Part shown: positions 60,060-64,000 of the stretch, piece after piece | Position numbering within the stretch: position 1 is the stretch's first letter | Layout: the number at the start of each line of letters is the position of its first letter | From: Cymodocea nodosa | Taxonomy: Eukaryota; Streptophyta; Magnoliopsida; Alismatales; Cymodoceaceae | DNA length: 64,000 nt | Direction of reading: 5' to 3' | Assembly (NCBI GenBank): GCA_036874045.1 | Contig: JAZBRI010000011.1 | Span: forward strand, 5,146,001-5,210,000 | The notes under the pieces: generated by a model | What the model was told of the DNA's origin: nothing | Database searches by the model: none | Seen by the model: the letters and a program-made list of their open reading frames with translations, nothing else | Position numbers and translations under genes: made by a program

Positions 60060-60560
60060 ATCTCCCCCTTTTTGATGATGACAAAACCATATTAAATCAA
60101 TTATGAAATATGTTTAACTCAACAAAGCACCTTCGTTGGGTTAACTTTTAATTCAACAAACTTGTTTGTTGACTTAAGTTCACTTAAGCTTATTTCTATT
60201 GTTTGTGTAAATTTTACTTCTCAGAACTAAAACTCTCAAATGTCAATAATTATATAAGTATCAGTTTTCTAATTATCATCTGTCAGATTACAATAACCAT
60301 TAAATAGCATCTCCTTTTATAATATATATATATATATGCAATTGAGATCATAATCATCTTTTTATAATATTTCTCCCCCTTTTTGTCATTAATCAAAAAG
60401 ATAATTACAGAGAATATATATACATATATAAGAGAATTACAACAACAATTTCTGTAAACAAGAATAATAATTGAACACATTTACAGAAAAATGTATTGTT
60501 CAATGAATCAAACAAGTAATACAAACATTACATTTTGTATTCAGAAACAAACAAAAACTG
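60060..60560 (-). other. Element I 3' spacer with two polypurine tracts
   Basis: Minus-strand AAAAAGGGGGAGAT adjoins the LTR at 60060-60073, and a second AAAAAGGGGGAGAA lies at about 60371-60384. The rest is AT-rich non-coding sequence matching G 52325-52830. Confidence 0.85.
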
Positions 60561-62830
60561 TTAGCAACCCCTCCTAAGTATATCACTTATAGCATTACAT
60601 ATTTTATCTCCTAGATGCCTAATATCATTTCTGATGTCGTTAAGCACTGCATCTAAGTCAGGAGGTAACTGGGTTTGCTATTCTGCTTGAACTGAATAAC
60701 TTTGTTGTTGTTGTTGTATATGGTCTGTATCAGGTTGTTGTTGTTGTTGTTGTCGTTGAGGTGTATGCATGGCCTGGAATTTTTGCAAATCTTTGACACT
60801 AAATGCTCTCATGCTTTTAGTTTCAGAGAGCCAGTCGGATAAATTCAATTGGCTTGCAAGGATTCTACATACAACATCACCAGAAAATAACTTTGAACTC
60901 ATATGCTATAGTTGAGACATAAAAACATCAAACCAATTTATTTGAATTCTATTCAGCAGGCCATAAATTGCATATAAATAGCTTCTGCTGACTTCCAAAT
61001 TGTGTCCAACTCTTTGAAATAAATTTGCATGCAATATATTTGCAATAAACCTTGCCTCTGCATTCAGATTTTCTATTAATCTCATTTCAGAATATACATC
61101 TAGAATTTTTGATAAAGACTGAATGTTCCATTCTAGTTGTCTTATCATGTCAAATCTGTTGGTAACAACAACACCTTCATTCTTTAATCCTAAAACTTCA
61201 AAAATTAACTTAGGAGACAATAGAAACTCCTGTTCATTTATTTGAGTTTTCAAAAAATTTCCATTCTTGTCCAGATTGCTATAAAAAACTGCAATAAGCT
61301 CTGTGTATTGCTTCCATTTCGTTCCTACTGGCAAGAATTTAATGAGGCCTTGAAACTCAAACAGATCTCTTATTTCCATCAAATTTCTGAATTTTATTGG
61401 ACGAGCATGTAGAATCTGACATGTAATCAGATTATTGTATTTCTGCAATGCTTCTTCAGATCTAAAATGAATTGCATTACCTTGAATTTTTAATATTGTA
61501 CGCAAAGAAGGTGATACCTGAAGCCGTGATTCAGAGTTTAATTCATCTTCAGGAACCTCTTCTTCAAATGAATGTCATGTTGTTCCTCTTCCAAAATATT
61601 ATCTTGAAGCTGCTTAGGTAAGCTTGATTCTTTAGCTTCAACAGTGTTAGGAACATTGTCAATATGCTCAACATTCATCTATTCAGTCTCTATAGAATGT
61701 TCAGAGTACAATTTTTCCACAAATTCTACAGCCAGTGTATCTGTCTGTAATTGTTCATTTTGTTCAACAGATAATTCCATTAATTCATGCTGTGAATTCT
61801 CAGATTCTACTTCTATAGATTCCATAGAAGGCTGGTTAACTTTTAGCTCTTTTGGAGTCTTAACAATTTCAATATCTACTACTCCAAACAATTCAGCCTT
61901 TGAACTAGTTACTACCTCAACATTGTCAATTATATCTGCAATAATTTGTTCAATGTCAAGTGCCTGATGCTCTGATTTATCAATTTCTACATCATCAGGA
62001 CTTGTACTAATAGAAAAACTTGAGCTTATATTTGACTTGGATTTCTTCTCAAGCTTTCTAGCAAGGGAAAATAAAGTCTCATTATCTTCATCAGTTTCAG
62101 TGTGTTCGGAACTGATGAGTTTATCAGATGCACAATAAGGTACAATGTCTAGATATACATTGTCCTTTGAAAATAAATTTTCATCTGATTTTCCTTTTTC
62201 AATAGACTTTGTTTCCTTAGACATAATTTTTCTGACTTTCCTTCTTCTATAACATTTTTGTTTCTCCTTTTCAAGTATTGTTGTTTTCTTTTCAAATTGC
62301 TCCATAAAAGTTTTCTGCTTTATTTCTTCTAAGGCACTTTTTATTGCAACGGCCTTTCGAAGACTGTCAACTTTTGTTTTGTCTACAGCAATATTTGATT
62401 CTACTTGTTTTGAATATAAAGGAGTAGGGATAGCAAATTCATGCTCTTCCTCAAATGCATGTAGTCTTGTACCGTTTATAGGAATTTGAGGAGTTCTATT
62501 TGATGAACCTATACCTTTTTCCAAATATTTTGCATACTATTCCAAAAATGCAATCTCAGCACATTTCATTCTGTATTCTCTATCATATTTACTTCGAATA
62601 CCCATGTATGTAATACTTGCATCAGTATGTTGAAGTTCTTGTCTAACTTCATCTAATATATCCTGAGAAAAGAAGTAATCTTTATAAAGTTCTTCTAACC
62701 TTTTGTCCACTCGAAATATTTTCTTGAACCAAGTACATGGAACTTCATCATTCTCTATTTCTTTTCCTTTTGCATCTCTTCTGCTTTTGCCTTTTCCTCT
62801 GCCATGACCTTTGTAGAACTTGGAGACCAT
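60561..62830 (-). pseudogene. Element I ORF3, lightly broken
   Basis: It is closely related to G ORF3. The start chosen is ATG at 62830, equivalent to MVSKFYKG in G; the frame is also open further upstream. It ends ILRRGC and TAA at 60561-60563. A TAG near 62534 replaces Gln, and the frame changes between 61679 and 61505. The 199-codon piece at 61505-60906 covers the conserved C-terminal domain intact (FEFQGLIKFLP, FYSNLDKNGNF, LNAEARFIANILHANLF). Only one PDTDHIQ unit precedes the Gln run. Function unknown, as for G. Confidence 0.85.
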
Positions 62831-63162
62831 CATCGTAGGTTGTAACAACAACAAGCGGGAAAAATTTTCTTGACAAAGTTTATAAATAACCTAAGTCCCC
62901 GTGTTATAAATATCCTGAGAAAAGAAGTAATCTTTATAAAGTTCTTCTAACCTTTTGTCCACTCGAAATATTTTCTTGAACCAAGTACATGAAACTTCAT
63001 CATTCTCTATTTCTTTTCCTTTTGCATCTCTTCTGCTTTTGCCTTTTCCTCTGCCACGACCTTTGTAGAACTTGGAGACCATCATCGTAGGTTGTAACAA
63101 CAACAAGCGGGAAAAATTTTCTTGACAAAGTTTATAAATAACCTAAGTCCCCGTGTTATAAG
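62659..63162 (-). repeat. 252-bp tandem duplication over the ORF3 start in element I
   Basis: 62659-62910 and 62911-63162 are near-identical; the few differences include CATGG/CATGA and CCATG/CCACG. Each unit holds the 5' leader and the first 57 or so codons of ORF3. The outer copy starts at ATG 63082 and runs into the inner leader, stopping after DIYNTGT at 62891. Only the inner start leads into the rest of ORF3. Confidence 0.93.
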
Positions 63163-64000
63163 TGTTTAAATAGGGTTTTTAGGCGTATAACTCAACGTGA
63201 AGATAAGTCGGGTTTAGAAATTAAATAAATATTGAATAAAGTTTATTCAATCAAGGTACCCGAAATATTCAAGTATAACTCGTTGAGTTAACTAACCTAA
63301 CGAGTAAAACGCTGTCTAGAGGTAGGTTTACATGTTACCTTATCTAATATAACGTCTAGTTAGTACACTTAAACAAGTTTTGGATGCTTCCAACTAAAAC
63401 CTTCCGAAAACCACACACATGCTAAACTTAACATTATCTTGAGAACATTCTAAACTATTTGAACATTTTGTCTTCTGAATCTAGAATAGTTTATTTGTCT
63501 TTTTAAATTATTTCATTAAAATTTTAAGAGGACATTAATTCAGATTAACTAAGATTTGTATTTTAAATTATATTAATCTGTTTTTGACATTGTTAATGCT
63601 CTCCCTACAAATATACTTCAAATATATTCAATCAAAATACAAAATATACTTCTAGTGACAATAGATGTTAAGTATAACTATACTTTTACATTTTATTTTC
63701 AGAGACTTCCGTTATCCTGACATCATCAAAAATGATTTCCAGAATCAATTCCTACTATATATGAATCAAAACACAACTTTCAACTCAATTCGATTAATTC
63801 AAGGAGAATAAAAGAATGTATCTCAAATAAACATTTTCAAAAGTACTAATGTTGATTCAATAAATCAGTAGTCATATTGGTATAAACTATATGCGATTCA
63901 AAGATATCTGTAATTAATGAAACAACTTTTTCTTTTCAAAACAGTAAATATTGATAATTTTCTTTAAAAGTTAGTTTGAAAAGCGTGAATCATACAAGAG
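63163..64000 (-). other. Element I spacer upstream of ORF3
   Basis: It is non-coding and matches the G spacer. Minus-strand TATTTAAA is at 63165-63172, 83 bp from the outer ORF3 ATG. A weakened internal PPT (GTAGGGAGAGC, one change) is at 63599-63608. CTCGTTGAGTTAACTAACC-type modules lie around 63275-63300. Confidence 0.75.

Larger units (their letters stand above)
58446..64000 (-). mobile_element. Element I: Copia element of the G family, 3' part only in window
   Basis: The minus-strand order left to right is 3' LTR, PPT spacer, ORF3 and spacer, exactly that of G reversed. pol, gag and 5' LTR should follow beyond 64000. AATAA (58441-58445) is the left candidate target-site duplication inside H RT. 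It lacks any pol sequence within the window. Confidence 0.92.

Noticed and set aside
1..64000. Host genes, tRNA or rRNA genes, or CRISPR-like arrays
   Set aside because: Every ORF of note is explained by a retroelement. The repeated motifs are diverged LTR modules, not equal-spaced repeats with unique spacers. No cloverleaf tRNA gene was recognised.

Overview
The window is AT-rich plant nuclear DNA made almost entirely of nested LTR retrotransposons. I see no host gene, tRNA, rRNA or CRISPR array. The plant assignment rests on several signs: primer-binding sites matching initiator-Met tRNA (TGGTATCAGAGC), Ty1/copia pol in the plant order PR-IN-RT-RH, Sirevirus-like traits (LTRs over 1 kb, several polypurine tracts, an extra ORF after pol), and one Athila-like Gypsy element. 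The species cannot be named from the sequence. The density of nested insertions suggests heterochromatin.

Layout. Element A (1-8049, minus) is a Copia element with both LTRs; the window cuts the first 8 bp of the left one. It sits inside the integrase gene of Copia fragment B (8050-12445, plus). Next is a diverged solo LTR, D (12446-15211), which carries a solo LTR of the A family (13556-14960) flanked by AGCCT on both sides. Athila-like Gypsy element E (minus, about 15212-21360) has a 5' LTR but lacks a capsid region and its 3' end. Copia element F (minus, about 21362-26997) has lost most of RT and RNase H. Its LTR was entered by plus-strand Copia element H. H's 5' LTR was then entered by element C (27347-38956, minus, TSD ATAGA). 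The junction between C and H was tandemly duplicated with a period of about 1.5 kb. The second copy was entered by element G (41212-54473, plus, TSD CTTTA), the best-preserved element at 13.26 kb. H resumes at 54474 and is cut at 58445 by element I (minus, runs off the window). B, C and H form one family; F, G and I form another; A, the solo LTR and D form a third LTR group.

How the genes work together. Each Copia element encodes Gag (capsid, then a CCHC zinc knuckle) and Pol (protease, integrase, RT, RNase H). C, G and I also carry a third ORF (ORF3, about 790-860 codons) between pol and the 3' LTR. Its C-terminal domain is conserved between two diverged families. It is followed by a Gln-rich linker and a short basic C-terminal helix.

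Main observation. In A, F, G and H, Gag does not read into Pol. A coiled-coil tail ending in stop codons lies between them. In all four, this tail is bounded by a splice-donor-like GAG|GTA and an acceptor-like TTGYAG|G, and removing it joins Gag to Pol in phase 0. Element C lacks the segment, and its junction falls within one codon of the predicted splice sites, as expected if C descends from reverse-transcribed spliced RNA. This suggests a splicing switch: unspliced RNA gives Gag with a coiled-coil tail, spliced RNA gives Gag-Pol. This is inference from sequence only. All the ORFs described carry stops or frameshifts, so the copies look defective.
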